Below, piece by piece: positions 43,684 through 52,238 of a stretch of 64,000 bases of DNA; position 1 is the stretch's first letter, and each line of letters begins with the position of its first letter. Origin of the DNA: Phoronis australis (taxonomy: Eukaryota; Phoronida; Phoronidae); assembly GCA_002633005.1 (NCBI GenBank), contig NMRA01000238.1, forward strand, positions 184,001 to 248,000, written 5' to 3'. The position numbers were made by a program, and so were the translations under genes. The notes under the pieces are model-generated. The model saw only the letters and a list, made by a program, of their open reading frames with translations, was not told the DNA's origin and ran no database searches.

Positions 43684-46292
43684 GACAACACTCTCATATA
43701 TATATATATATAAATAAATAAATAAATATATATATATATATATATTTATTTATTTATCTCACATATCACTAATTACTCATTATGTGTCACGGCGATGTCT
43801 TGTGATCACGTGCTTTAGTTTGTTGTTACATGACGTCATAATTATATTTACATTAAGCGTACCTGCGCCGGTCAAGCGACAACATTTTTCTAGACAAAAT
43901 CCTCAATATCACCGTCATTTAAAGCAAAGCCATATCTGTTTTGTTTTCGTTTGATTTGAAAATATAGATTTTGACAGGATCATGATTTTGTTGGGGAAGT
44001 TATCGATGTGATTAACCTGTTTCTAATGACCCTGGATTAAAGATAACGGTCTCATCACAATGCATCGGAATTTTCATCGGTAAATGTTGGTTATTAGATC
44101 ATGATCGTTTTAGGGAGTAAAATTGTTTTTAGGACCGAAGTCATGTACGAAAGATTTGGTAGTCCTGGTGAACAATTTGCTACCGTACACGGGAATTTAT
44201 TCCACCAGGTAAACAAACCGTGAAAAAAACGAGTCCACGACTTCGTCCACTGTCTTGAATATTTTTTTGTAATTTGGTAGAGCAAACGAACCGATTCACG
44301 TGCGTTTCCGTGTAAGTGGACGGGAGAGTGAGAACAGTTTAAGGTTGCCGACTAGACTGTTAAAAGGTTGTTATTATGCCGCATCCGAAATATTCAACAT
44401 TATGACAAGCTCCCTTTTTTGAGAACCACGTGTGCTTGAATTAGGAGCGCATTTAAAAACGCCGATGATTTCAGTACTAATTCCGTAATTTGCAAGACCA
44501 GACATGCTTTCACAGTACACTCCAAAGGCCAATAGTCATGCTGTTAATTAGCCGACAATACAAAGAAAAAGTCTTTAAATTACTGTAATTAAACTCTTAC
44601 TTCCATTACAATTGCAAGCTGTCACGAGCGCCGATTTCTACGGTACCGGCTGACCAGCGAAGCCGTGATCCGGAGGACAAAATTAGCTTAATGACAAACG
44701 AATGATAATACCCTAGGGATCAGATGGGTGCAGATGCAATGCATGTGTTTGTATATTGTGTTGCTTTGTAGAATGAATAAATGCACTAATTCTTGTACTG
44801 AATTAAAACGAAAGAAAAAGAACAGAATGAATGAAGTTAAACTGAAATGAACAAAGAACGACAACGTTGAACCTTTGGTATTATGAGAGGCGATATAATG
44901 TACCTGCTTTCGAACAGTGTTTCCGTTTTCGTCGTCAAAAATTTCCATGAACTTCTGTCCAATTAAGTTTCTGAAAGAAGAATGGGACATTCTTTATGAA
45001 GGAATCACGGATATCAAATTTCCTATGGAATGGGGCTTGAATAGCGCTTGGTATCCGGGAACTGTAGGACTCGCCTTAGGTAGAAAAATGCAAAATTAGT
45101 GAAACCCAATTCTTCAGCCCACTAAAACCTCAGCAAGATTTGTTGTGACGTATATTGTCACACTCGACAAAAACTGTCGTACAGGGGACATCTACCTTAT
45201 TGGTTACGGGCGTTTAGAAGAAAAGCATTATAATAATGTGCTTGCAGAAAACTAGGCCACCAACTTGACCAATATTACTATTTTTCATAAGCGCGCGAGC
45301 CACTCACTCGCTTTTTGTTGTTGACAAAGTGCGAAAAAACGGGTGTCGCTAGTGAATTTTTTTTATTAGAAGCTCGTTTTGCTGGTTACTGGATACTAAA
45401 GAAACACTCCAATGTGAAACCAGTTTGTATAATTTGTTGTGCACTTACGAAATCTTATGAAAAGAGAGTATTTTGTTGAAAAAATATGCAACAGGTAGCG
45501 CTCTATTTCTTAGGTGGCCCATACATCTACAATCGACCCGTTAATTGGCTGCAGAATGATGGAATAATGGCATTGTAACCAAAAGGCTTTGTCTACATAG
45601 GCAATCGCAGATACCTTGGTTATCAGTTGAGATTTCAGATTTATAAAGAATTACCATAAAACAGAGTGTTGAAAATATTGAAACTCACTTGTTAAGTTGT
45701 AAGTCAATAATAAACTCTTGATGGAATACCGGGATAACAAAGCTAACGCCTTCTGCGTGGTTGTATTCGGTTTCTTTGGTTGACAAGTCGCGGCGCCGCC
45801 TGTTGCCAACTAATCTGTTTGGCACCACAATATCATGAGCAAAGTCGTAATCGGAAGATTCTGCAAAATCAGATGTAGAACATATTTAGTTACGTACTAG
45901 TGCGGAAAAAACGAAATTATTCCCGATGTTTTTATCTTTATTCAGCGTAATAGACTATGTCAACTGATTATGCTCTGTTTGACTAAGGAAAATATACTAC
46001 AGTTTTAAGTGAACAGAACGTATTAAATTTTTGGTCGTCAAGAGTTGTGGCCTGGCTCGATGGCTTAGTCTTCTTGTATTTTGTCATTGTGACAAGCAGG
46101 GGTAACTTTGCTTTCGCGAGCACGCGCACATAAAGATAAAACCACTCACCAATTACAAGTACATACAATGGAGTTTAATTCAAATTTCTGTACAACGTAG
46201 CTACCTTCGGACAGAACGACTATTTCTTCTCCTGTAGCAGCCTCGAGTAGCCCCAGAAAGAATACTACGGTCATACAACATCGGCAGAACAT
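21436..46292 (-). CDS. ADAM metalloprotease-disintegrin with C-terminal Ly6/uPAR domain and GPI-type tail (gene A)
   Basis: Twenty coding exons join with consistent phases into about 802 codons, plus one exon that must lie in the N run. Domain order: signal peptide; prodomain ending in the cysteine switch VQMCG; reprolysin (M12B) catalytic domain with HEMGHNLGMQHDD and the Met-turn CIM; disintegrin domain with GEECDCG and SDCDIEDVCTG; cysteine-rich domain; EGF-like module; Ly6/uPAR (LU) domain ending CCSSSLCN; hydrophobic C-terminus with no cytoplasmic tail. ADAMs of the ADAM9/12/19/28/33 type cleave cell-surface proteins and bind integrins, but end in a transmembrane helix. Here the tail suggests a GPI anchor on the outer membrane leaflet. 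All zinc ligands and the catalytic Glu are present, so activity is expected. A second copy lies head to tail upstream (gene B). The ADAM call is near certain; the LU fusion rests on phase and on its repetition in gene B. Confidence 0.88.
22194..22442. repeat. About 34-bp minisatellite
   Basis: About seven imperfect copies of a unit containing CAGTGTCTGCAACATGGGTA and GCGGCTAGTCAA. It lies in the intron between the two LU-domain exons of gene A. Confidence 0.85.
22458..22673. mobile_element. MITE with CATGCGCGCAC ends in the last intron of gene A
   Basis: CATGCGCGCACACAGCC at the left and GGGTGCGCACATG at the right, with GGCGGACCTTTTTGTCCACTT inside. It lies between two minisatellites. Confidence 0.75.
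22815..23318. repeat. About 49-bp minisatellite
   Basis: Nine to ten imperfect copies of a unit with AGACCAAATTAGACCATGCT, TTCTCTATGTCTAAG and TTCTAGGTCTAT. It lies in the same intron as the 34-bp array. Confidence 0.88.
23621..23733 (-). CDS. Gene A exon 19: first half of Ly6/uPAR (LU) domain
   Basis: 113 bp, donor GTAAGT, entered in phase 1 and left in phase 0. It reads KLVDCYGCSDDDKCALTP and ends KCQSNSQICT, with the LxCYxC start typical of three-finger LU domains. Confidence 0.85.
24460..24487 (+). other. G-rich tract, possible G-quadruplex
   Basis: GGGAGGGGAGG, then TGTGGGGAGGGGAGG: four or more G-runs with short loops, in a gene A intron on the non-coding strand. Confidence 0.4.
25008..25083 (-). 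CDS. Gene A exon 18: EGF-like end
   Basis: 76 bp, donor GTAAGT, ends in phase 1. It encodes TCGNSGKCACTGDYDPGTNC. In most ADAMs a transmembrane segment follows soon after this point; here the next in-phase exon is an LU domain. Confidence 0.88.
25344..25503 (-). CDS. Gene A exon 17: cysteine-rich end and EGF-like start
   Basis: 160 bp, donor GTAAGT. It contains DFGKDTKESGMVSEGTKCAE and CKNAQCVAF, then CTSVNGKVCAGHG, the first half of the EGF-like module. A TTAA-flanked transposon starts 36 bases upstream of its acceptor side. Confidence 0.92.
25539..27953. mobile_element. TTAA-flanked DNA transposon copy 1, Kolobok-like, carrying a nested LINE
   Basis: The left end TTAA|AGGAGAATACAAC and right end GGATGGCATTCTCCT|TTGA form terminal inverted repeats with a TTAA-type target duplication (one side mutated). 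Its flanks align along most of their length with the copy at 48641-50197. The region matching that copy's THAP remnant (about 27770-27900) is frameshifted. It lies in gene A's intron between exons 16 and 17. Confidence 0.75.
26325..27489 (-). mobile_element. 5'-truncated LINE (CR1/L2/Jockey group) 3' end
   Basis: Two overlapping reverse-strand frames (26968-27483 and 26646-26993), offset by one frameshift, encode the C-terminal part of a non-LTR polymerase: WTKAIKALSSQANKA, YPSLCYGAEIWGF, KFCKRILGV, then RLRCSNHSLLVERGRH and VEDEYH. A 3' untranslated region with CAATAAAT leads into a TGTA-rich microsatellite at 26325-26395, a typical LINE tail. Comparison with the uninterrupted copy near 49383 shows the LINE inserted at GTATAT. 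It is truncated and dead. Confidence 0.85.
28519..28656 (-). CDS. Gene A exon 16: cysteine-rich domain
   Basis: 138 bp, donor GTAGGT. It opens DIMCGKLQCGHPDSGVVLP, the conserved CGKxQC motif, and ends VSTVYNCK. Confidence 0.91.
29277..29436. mobile_element. Foldback element next to a splice donor
   Basis: The left arm TTCACGCACTCGCCAT...GTGAGCCTCTTTTTAGGTTT is matched by AAACCTAAAAAGAGGCTCAC...ATGGCAAGTGCGTGAA. Its end is about ten bases from the donor of gene A exon 15. Confidence 0.75.
29453..29561 (-). CDS. Gene A exon 15: cysteine-rich domain
   Basis: 109 bp, donor GTGAGT. It includes DPFCYDYVNKKGNQFGHCG, equivalent to CFxxxNxxGDxxGxCG of other ADAMs. An inverted-repeat element begins about ten bases past the donor. 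Confidence 0.92.
30505..30985 (+). pseudogene. Penelope-like retroelement remnant with GIY-YIG endonuclease
   Basis: Three short frames, broken by stops and shifts, read in order as the end of a Penelope-like protein. First is the reverse transcriptase end (YLLKYLPPDLRRIYNAKD ... TLRKRLVNP). Next is a GIY-YIG start (GVMYHIFSDSDLYIGETERP). Last is the C-terminus FWFERGVREALWVKAKNTSL with HGWIRYKLS. The orientation is opposite to the host gene. It lies in gene A's intron between exons 14 and 15 and is clearly non-functional. Confidence 0.75.
31225..31288 (-). CDS. Gene A exon 14: cysteine-rich domain
   Basis: 64 bp, donor GTGAGT. It encodes AYCLTGTCRHKDAQCKYMFG, the AYCxxGxC...QCxxxxG block. 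Confidence 0.92.
31908..32160. repeat. ACG/ACC trinucleotide-rich tract
   Basis: Runs of GAC then CAC/ACC triplets. They produce fake poly-Thr, poly-His and poly-Val frames on both strands; it lies inside a gene A intron and is not coding. Confidence 0.8.
32356..32406 (-). CDS. Gene A exon 13: disintegrin to cysteine-rich junction
   Basis: 51 bp, 17 codons: CPEDKYKADGTPCKNND, flanked by AG and GTAAGA. This matches the family's CPxDxYxxDGxPC. Confidence 0.92.
34259..34435 (-). CDS. Gene A exon 12: disintegrin domain
   Basis: 177 bp, phase 0 at both ends, donor GTAAGT. It encodes ECPTVDPCCEVKGCKLK through the loop CRNATSDCDIEDVCTG. The integrin-contact loop has DCD where many ADAMs have ECD. 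Confidence 0.94.
34657..34816 (-). CDS. Gene A exon 11: catalytic/disintegrin boundary
   Basis: 160 bp, donor GTGGGT. It includes FTQCSADDMKKNLMGCL closing the protease domain, then CGNQIKETGEECDCG opening the disintegrin domain. Confidence 0.93.
35565..35698 (-). CDS. Gene A exon 10: zinc-binding active site
   Basis: 134 bp, donor GTAAGT. It contains VMAHEMGHNLGMQHDD, a complete HExxHxxGxxHD zinc site with catalytic Glu, then GGCIMSAV with the Met-turn. Nothing required for catalysis is missing. Confidence 0.95.
35859..35940 (-). CDS. Gene A exon 9: catalytic domain
   Basis: 82 bp, donor GTAAGA. It carries GGVAGLGYVGTMCGPLSCAI, the block that precedes the zinc-binding helix, including its two disulphide cysteines. 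Confidence 0.9.
36647..36819 (-). CDS. Gene A exon 8: catalytic domain core
   Basis: 173 bp, donor GTGAGT. It starts FYKSLNMRVVLTGVENWS, the strand usually written LNIRIVLVGVEVW, and ends HDVAQL-like IDYDVAQLVT. Confidence 0.9.
36983..37051 (-). CDS. Gene A exon 7: catalytic domain helix
   Basis: 69 bp, donor GTAAGA, phase 0 at both ends. It reads WQANPTLQKMRERTIQVANT then MDE, matching the family's first helix before FY.LN. Confidence 0.87.
37793..38110 (-). mobile_element. Dispersed element, inverted relative to 57783-58137
   Basis: CCGTCCCGGATTACAC at one end and TGTCGGGAAGGCGAAGAA (reverse strand) inside are shared with the 57.8-kb copy, with the two copies in opposite orientation. It lies in the gene A intron between exons 6 and 7, about 75 bp past exon 6. 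Confidence 0.7.
38185..38265 (-). CDS. Gene A exon 6: start of catalytic domain
   Basis: 81 bp, donor GTAAGT, phase 0 at both ends. It encodes NQDVATRYVEVYIVNDYRT, the first beta strand of the reprolysin fold. Confidence 0.88.
38341..39323. other. Assembly gap of 983 N hiding one coding exon of gene A
   Basis: Exon 5 ends in phase 1, whereas exon 6 is open only if entered in phase 0 (the other tested frame hits TAA). A missing exon of length 3n+2 must lie between them. By family knowledge it should hold the end of the prodomain and its processing site. Confidence 0.8.
39430..39586. mobile_element. Element with CAGTGGCGGATCTAGG end beside the assembly gap
   Basis: On the reverse strand ACAGTGGCGGATCTAGGATA marks one end; a G/C-rich tract (39444-39482) follows toward the gap. 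It lies between exon 5 of gene A and the missing exon. Confidence 0.45.
39882..40018 (-). CDS. Gene A exon 5: prodomain end with cysteine switch
   Basis: 137 bp, donor GTACGT, ends in phase 1. It includes FHITPHKEM and HLHVVYKE and finishes VQMCG, where the Cys is expected to cap the catalytic zinc in the latent enzyme. Confidence 0.85.
41101..41145 (+). mobile_element. Penelope-type tail motif
   Basis: CACCTGATGATGGC then CTGAAACGTCGTGA is the bipartite motif often found at the 3' end of Penelope-like elements; no coding part was recognised upstream. Confidence 0.4.
41300..41404. repeat. (TCAA)n microsatellite
   Basis: About 25 tetranucleotide units with a few substitutions. Confidence 0.95.
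42130..42556. mobile_element. MITE with long inverted ends in a gene A intron
   Basis: GCCGGTTGCATGAAACAGTC and CCAAATAAGGACTCAACTAA at the left are inverted at the right as TTAGTTGACTCCCTATTTGG and GTGTTTCATACAACCGGGC. Frames inside it are artefacts. Confidence 0.75.
42935..42970. repeat. Perfect 16-bp-arm hairpin
   Basis: GAACACTGAAAACGTT and its exact complement are separated by TTTA. Confidence 0.85.
43369..43454 (-). CDS. Gene A exon 4: prodomain HCYYHG motif
   Basis: 86 bp, donor GTAAGT. It carries EHCYYHGKVRGHDVSSVVLS followed by TCKGL, the most conserved block of ADAM prodomains. Confidence 0.9.
43628..43757. repeat. AT-rich cruciform-prone palindromes
   Basis: ATGAGAGTGTTGTCGTGTGT, a TA run, and the exact complement to 43697 form a 70-bp palindrome. 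A second AT palindrome (AAATAAATAAATA...TATTTATTTATTT) follows directly. Confidence 0.85.
44904..44970 (-). CDS. Gene A exon 3: prodomain
   Basis: 67 bp between an AG acceptor and GTACAT donor. It continues the prodomain as NLIGQKFMEIFDDENGN and ends in phase 0. Confidence 0.78.
45689..45860 (-). CDS. Gene A exon 2: prodomain start
   Basis: 172 bp, entered in phase 1 and left in phase 2 at donor GTGAGT. It encodes SSDYDFAHDIVVPNRL, a basic run GNRRRRDLS and VFHQEFIIDLQLNK, the usual start of the reprolysin prodomain. The RRRR run could be a proprotein-convertase site inside the prodomain. Confidence 0.8.
46205..46292 (-). CDS. Gene A exon 1: signal peptide
   Basis: The ATG at 46292-46290 opens MFCRCCMTVVFFLGLLEAA, a typical signal peptide with likely cleavage near AATG/EE. 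The donor GTAGCT follows at 46204; the exon ends in phase 1. An upstream in-frame ATG exists, but this one places the hydrophobic core correctly. Confidence 0.7.
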
Positions 46293-48636
46293 CTTTGGAA
46301 AAGAAAATTCAAGCATATTGATCAACATTGTCAGAACAACGCAGTATCTTAAGCAATCGGGGAAATGTAGACAATACCAGTTACAGACAAACACTGTGTA
46401 CACAATATGACTTTCGGCGATGGTTCTCCAGATCGCAAATAAGACTTTCGTTTACCTACTGGATAAATTGCTAATAGCCACCCGAGTAAAATTCCATGCT
46501 AGCTTAGGGGGACAAATCGCCCCCCCCCCCCCNTCGCCCCCCCCCCCCCCGGCGATCGTTGCCACGATTCTGCTAACCCCTATGGAATAGAAATGACGTT
46601 GGCGTAACGGGATTTCGGATTATCGGCACTTCGATATTTAGAACATTCCCGAATCTATTCAGTTTCAAAATCATTTACTACAAAAAATACTGTATTCAGG
46701 CAAATCCAAGTACAATTTATTGTACCGTGTAAAACCACACACTGAGGAAATTAGGCGTACTCGCCACATCTCATAATTAAAGATTTAGAGAGACTCATCA
46801 ATTTATTTTGTTTGTACAAGATCTATATTGTGGTAGTTGTTATTGCAGTGATATTAGTTTTAATAATTTTAACGAACATTGTGATATCAGTCAGCCATTC
46901 AAATAAATTGAATACCAACAACATACGCTTGTCTCATACACCATCGTAATACAAATCAAATGTCATTTTATTCAACAATATCAACCACAAAATTACACCA
47001 CGCTGTACTAAAACGATGGTTCCAAACAAACGTGTTAAGGTATTCAGCGAAAACAGTGAGTTTTACAAATATACGCTTCAGGAAGCCACTGGCTGAATGT
47101 GTGTCCGGCAACACTGCTAGATACTTACCTTTATATGTTATTACTGAACGAACTTCCCTACTGACCACTACAGACGTAATCACGGTCCTGTCGTCAAGTG
47201 GACCACTCACTGGACAGCACACAGAGAGGTGCATTCATGTACAGGATTTTATCATCAAGTCTTAGTTTCTCCTCTAAGCACTTCTTTGTATATTGGAAGC
47301 ATAAAATCAAATGAGAAGTATCCCCTCGTGTTGTAAAGCTGAATGCGACAGTTAAAGAAAGTCTCTATTATTGGGCGGTCGAGTGCAAACAATTGCCTTT
47401 GAGAAGAGTGTGCTGTTGTCAAAGGCGTCGTTAACACAAACAATAACAAGAATTGGATAGTTTTGATCGACAACATTGGACAGAATTAGGGTAACTCCAA
47501 ACATGTTAGATTTGAATACAACCTTTCAGAGATGTACCACTGACAATATGCGATTTTCTTATACCTGTGCAGATCAGGTGATTCTGTAAGCACCGGTGAG
47601 AAACAACATGACCACAGCTGACTCAAAACACGACGACACGGCAGAACTGGACCGCGTGTAAAATTTTAAGTTGTGAAATAAAGCTCATAGTAATAAATCC
47701 AGAAACACTCAGTATCTTAATTCCAAAAGTTTACACGGACTTCAACTGCATTTTCAGACTCAACGGGAAGTCAGCTTTCGACCTTGAGTTCACGCAAAAT
47801 GGACGAAACCAGCAAGTGCCATGTTATGCACTTGAAGCTCCGGTTACGAGCAAAAACTTTTTTCAAACATTTTTAGAGTATCCCAATCGTTTAAATAACT
47901 TGAGATGCCAGGCAGTTTTATTCTAGCTGGTTTATAAAGGATATGTATATTACGCCCTTGCAGCATTCATCAAATGGTCCAATATATGTATTAGCAATTC
48001 GATGAAGAACAAACACAAATTGCAAGTATTTTTCAGCTGATTTAGGCTCAGACAGAAATAATATTAAGATCCAAATTAGTTTGAAGGTTTCAGTGTTGGC
48101 AGAACAGCTATACTGAACTTTTTAAAGGAACATTGTCGAAACGAAATTTTCCGAGATAAGCCTCAGGTGGGAATGCCATCAAGTTACTGTAGCGCAAGTT
48201 GCCCTGGAGTAGGTTACTCACATGGTGTGGATATGACTTATCCTTCTTCTGGCGGAGTTAAATCCCACTCGATAACCGCCGGGGTCTTTTAAGCGTATTT
48301 AACTGGTACAGTCACCGACCTTGGTTTCAACGAATGTCCGTCAGACTAGGGCGAGAATCGGCGATTTGCAATAAAATCACAGCCACGACGGACTTTGATA
48401 TTTTATTGCTCTGGTCAAAGTTAATAGGTCGCAGAAGTCCCATCCAGGACGGATCCACAAAATGCATTTTCGGCGGTAAAATCCATAATTATCCGCTTTA
48501 AGGCTTCTGGGAATGATTCACAACTAGCTTTGACCAGAGCTATAAAAACAACCTCTGTTGTGCTTTTTGTAATTTTATTACAAATCGCCGATGTCTCCCT
48601 GACATTTGGTGAAATCACGGCGGATATCTTTACCAT
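46293..48636. other. Presumed promoter region of gene A
   Basis: No gene recognised. It contains a poly-C tract with an N at 46519-46552 (G-rich on the coding strand, about 230 bp upstream of the ATG). A reverse-strand frame at 47255-47476 starts with a signal-peptide-like segment but matches nothing I know. Confidence 0.5.
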
Positions 48637-48640
48637 TTAA

Positions 48641-50197
48641 AGGAGAATGCCACCCAAAAACAACCTATTTTGTATCAATTTAGACCGAGTAGTTCCACTC
48701 GATAACAGCAAGTTCAGTTGTTTTACCTGACACCTAACGGCAGACGGAGGTGTTGAAATTGACCAATGACGTAATCGGTTCGAACGCAGTCTGCCTTCAG
48801 CCGTTCACAACACTCTTACTGATGTCAACTTATCGCTTGAATTCATCGTTTTACACCAATAAATCACCAAAATTCTAAGTAAACCCCTCGCAAAAAATGA
48901 AAAAAATGTGTTGTTTTATTTCACTGTTACAGATTAATAGGTATTTGAACGTGCCGTAGCCTACAGAGTTCGGTAGGCCAATTTACCATGGTCGATCGCG
49001 GGAGTTTGGGTCTGTTTGACGATAAATTCGAATTATTTTTCCGTGAAATACAGACGAGGGAACATAGCTCTGTGTTGCACTTATGTACTTGGGATTTTTT
49101 CAGTTCTGAACACACAAAACACCTGTTACTCCCCGCCAGTGGCTCGGAACCCGATCAGGCCCGTCGCGGCCGCCGGGACTGGACATCACGGACATAAACC
49201 AGTTTAAGTTGGAAACTAAACCTCCAGTCACGAAAAGACTATAATGTTGAGCCAACAAAATAATGTGCACGTAATTATTTGGGTGAATTAGTCACGAAAC
49301 TGAAAAAATCTTCTTACCTGTCAGGTTTCCCTTCCACAGAACCGTCAGGGCAAAGGTCGTACAGTAACAATGATTTGAATAATGTATATCTAAATAAAGA
49401 TTCCTCTGACATATGTTACTATAGCTTACTGTCAGCAAACACTGAATTAGCATGCGATCACCCTGCCTCAGTGCCCGGTCAATTACCTTTATTGCATCTA
49501 AAGCCGGTAACACAGTGGTTTATTCGTTGCTGGCTTCTCAAAACATTTGCACTCACGAATACCCCAAAAGCAAGCATTACAAATTGTATCTAATGAGAGA
49601 GTTTGTTTCATTTTATATAAACATTGGTTAGGGTGAAAATAATTCATGTTGAAACAGAACGCAGAATAATAAACGTCTACATGGCAACTCGCCCGGTGCC
49701 AATCCCGACTTAATCGAGAGCTCATCCGACGAAGACTTCACGGGTCGGATCGTTAGGTTTCACAGGCTGTCAGTTCGTACAGGAATACACTGATCAAGAA
49801 CTATTAGAAAGGCGCCGTGAACATACACAGGCAACGGAAGGTATGGATAGTTCTTTGGTAAGCTGGAATTCGTCAGAGAAATCACTGTCGACAAAATGCC
49901 GGTCACAGACACGGAGATGTTTCACGGCCTCATACTTGCTATTAACAGCGTACTTTTCATTCTTCACTGCCGCGAGCCACATCCTAAGCATTTCGGGCTC
50001 TGGAGGAAGTCGAAAAAACGATATATAGCGGCATTCACTCTGCAGATGAACCACTGACGTCGATGCATCGTTTCTCGCCTTCCTCACAGGTTAACGCGAC
50101 ACCTCTCAGCAAAGTGAGGTTGACCGTATAAGAGGCAATGTGGATATAGACTGATTAAGACGGTAAAAAGACTAATTAAATCAGGTGGCATTCTCCT
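48641..50197. mobile_element. TTAA-flanked DNA transposon copy 2, Kolobok-like
   Basis: Perfect 14-bp terminal inverted repeats (AGGAGAATGCCACC and its complement) sit exactly inside TTAA at 48637-48640 and 50198-50201. TTAA duplications occur in piggyBac and Kolobok; the internal THAP remnant favours Kolobok, some members of which carry THAP domains. No transposase frame survives, so it is a decayed or non-autonomous copy. It occupies the space between genes A and B. Confidence 0.75.
49794..50087 (-). pseudogene. THAP-type zinc finger remnant inside the TTAA element
   Basis: A 97-residue frame contains ECRYISFFRLPPEPEM, then W...AVKNEKYAV and RVCDRHFVDSDFSDEF, the FxFP-like and CxxH parts of the C2CH THAP DNA-binding domain. 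The first zinc cysteine is not evident and the frame stops soon after, so it is probably part of a broken transposase. Copy 1 carries the same stretch with frameshifts. Confidence 0.65.
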
Positions 50198-50201
50198 TTA
50201 A

Positions 50202-52238
50202 ATGCTCTTAAATACTGTAGATCATAAACACTTGAGATTTGGCTCAACGGCAGGGCGTTCGGCTACTATTGGGAAGCTAGTGATTCCACGCATCTGCTCA
50301 TTCTGTGAAATTACTTTTTGCGGGAGTGTCACTTTAAACTTGCATAGCAGTGTTTGTTTGTTCTTGCCTGTTCACATTACGGCAGGTTGTGTACATGTAA
50401 TTCAACTATGACTATCTGTTGGACTAAAATTGATTTATTATTCTGTTTGCACAAATATATTGTCTTAGTATCTATCGAGTGTACCAAGAAATCACTCAAA
50501 AGAAAGTGTTCCATTATGACTCAGTGAACTAGCCTTGTGCACTTCCCTTCATTTTGTGATACGTAGCCACGTGGAGTAGTGAGTCTTGGTCTATTTCAAA
50601 GGAAAAGTTTTTAAAGATTGTTAACCGCTAACTTCGGAATGAAATTCTAATAATTTTGAAATGTCACTATTTAGTGCAACATTCAATGACGGATAACTAC
50701 AAAGTTTTAATTTACCTAGTATAGGTCGGTAGCAGTCCTTCGTTAACGCGTCGTTTACAGTGTATGCCGGTATTTAGGCCCATGGGCCTACATTCGAACC
50801 TACGTCTATAGGCGCATGCGCTTATACGCTAACAAACAACTGAGTAAAGCCATGGTGAATTTGATGCTGTGACCTATCCCATCATCTCAAAATACACACT
50901 GTTACTTGGCTCCTTGAATTTTTTTCATGTTTATCTGAAATTTGTTGATTCTTTTGGGAATAACACTTATTAATCAAGGAAATCACTCTGTTTAATTGCA
51001 ACAACTGGAGGCTATCATCTTGTGGCTACACTGACCTCCTGAGTCGGCAACAGGTCCATGGTCGATCTTGAATAGCTAAGTTCGAAGATCAATGGTTTGA
51101 CCATAGCGGTTGATAAGGGGCATTCACTGCACTTGCAGCTGTGATGACCACAAGTTTCAAGCTGAAAACGGCTGTTAACCACCCTTTTGAAGATATCGCA
51201 CTAAAACATTTCCTCAAACTTGCCGAGACTCTATATTTTCACCGTGACCAAAAAAATGGAAGACGCACTTACGTGAATTATATGTTGCCCGCTTCACGTT
51301 GACGCAAACCGGGGACAGCTTCTAGAGATCAAGTGCCCTAATGTAGGGCTGCCAATCTCCCTCCCTCACGGTCCGCACGGGTACCTCATTAACAGCGCTC
51401 TTTTGCACGTATCAGATACCTATTCGCGGTATTAACGGCAGTTTATAAAATGCATTAGTTCATCATACATCAAATTTTATCGGTTGATAGTGAACTTGTT
51501 TCGCTCTCGAAATTACACCACCGGTAGAACGCGTGCTCTGGTACAGAAAAGAGCCGCCATCACGACGAGAAACGAAATAAGTGTTTAATGAGAACAGGAA
51601 TGAGTAAGAATTGAATAGCGGTTGGTGAGAAGAGAAGTACAGCACTGGTGGGAGAGCGACACTTGAACGCTCTTGCGGACAGTCGATGAGGAAGAATGGA
51701 AACCCTGTAGATCCTATCAGGCAAAAATTATATGATGCTTCTTCGGTAATTTCTGTTCATGATCAAATGGGTAGCAAACTGACACGCATTGCCATTAAAT
51801 AAACTATATTTGAACACCGCAGAACAGTAACAACAATAATATAAAATATCACAATAGCTGAACATCAATGATCCCAGGTAAAGTTTTATGATAAACGTAC
51901 ATTTTAAACATCAGCGCTGATTCGGTTAAAGTACATTCGCAAACTTTGAAACTTTTGTGAGTCTGCGTTGAAACAATCAATGAACTTCTTTGTATACATA
52001 CTTTAATAAAGGTTTCAAGTATGGCACAACACGCGCTCAAAATATCTGTTTGTTTTGATTGATTGATTTCTTATTCTATCATTATCATCGCAAAGTCATA
52101 AGTTCAGAATCGACCAGAAAAACAAGGATTCAGTCACAACCAGAGATTTAGAATAAGTAACTGCTAAATCAAAACTGTCGGTTACATGTTCGCCAATAAA
52201 ATGTTGCATGGCAATCCAAACGTTTGCTAATGTTTAAT
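50202..52238. other. Space downstream of gene B
   Basis: No gene recognised; short frames only. It presumably contains the 3' UTR of gene B at its right side. Confidence 0.5.

Noticed and set aside
47255-47476. Reverse-strand frame with a signal-peptide-like start (MLSIKTIQFLLLFVLTTPLT), upstream of gene A
   Set aside because: Only 73 codons, no family match, and exon 1 of gene A already supplies a signal peptide; no transcript evidence links it.
50236-50300. tRNA-like GGCTCAACGGCAGGGCG segment
   Set aside because: No B box or T arm follows.
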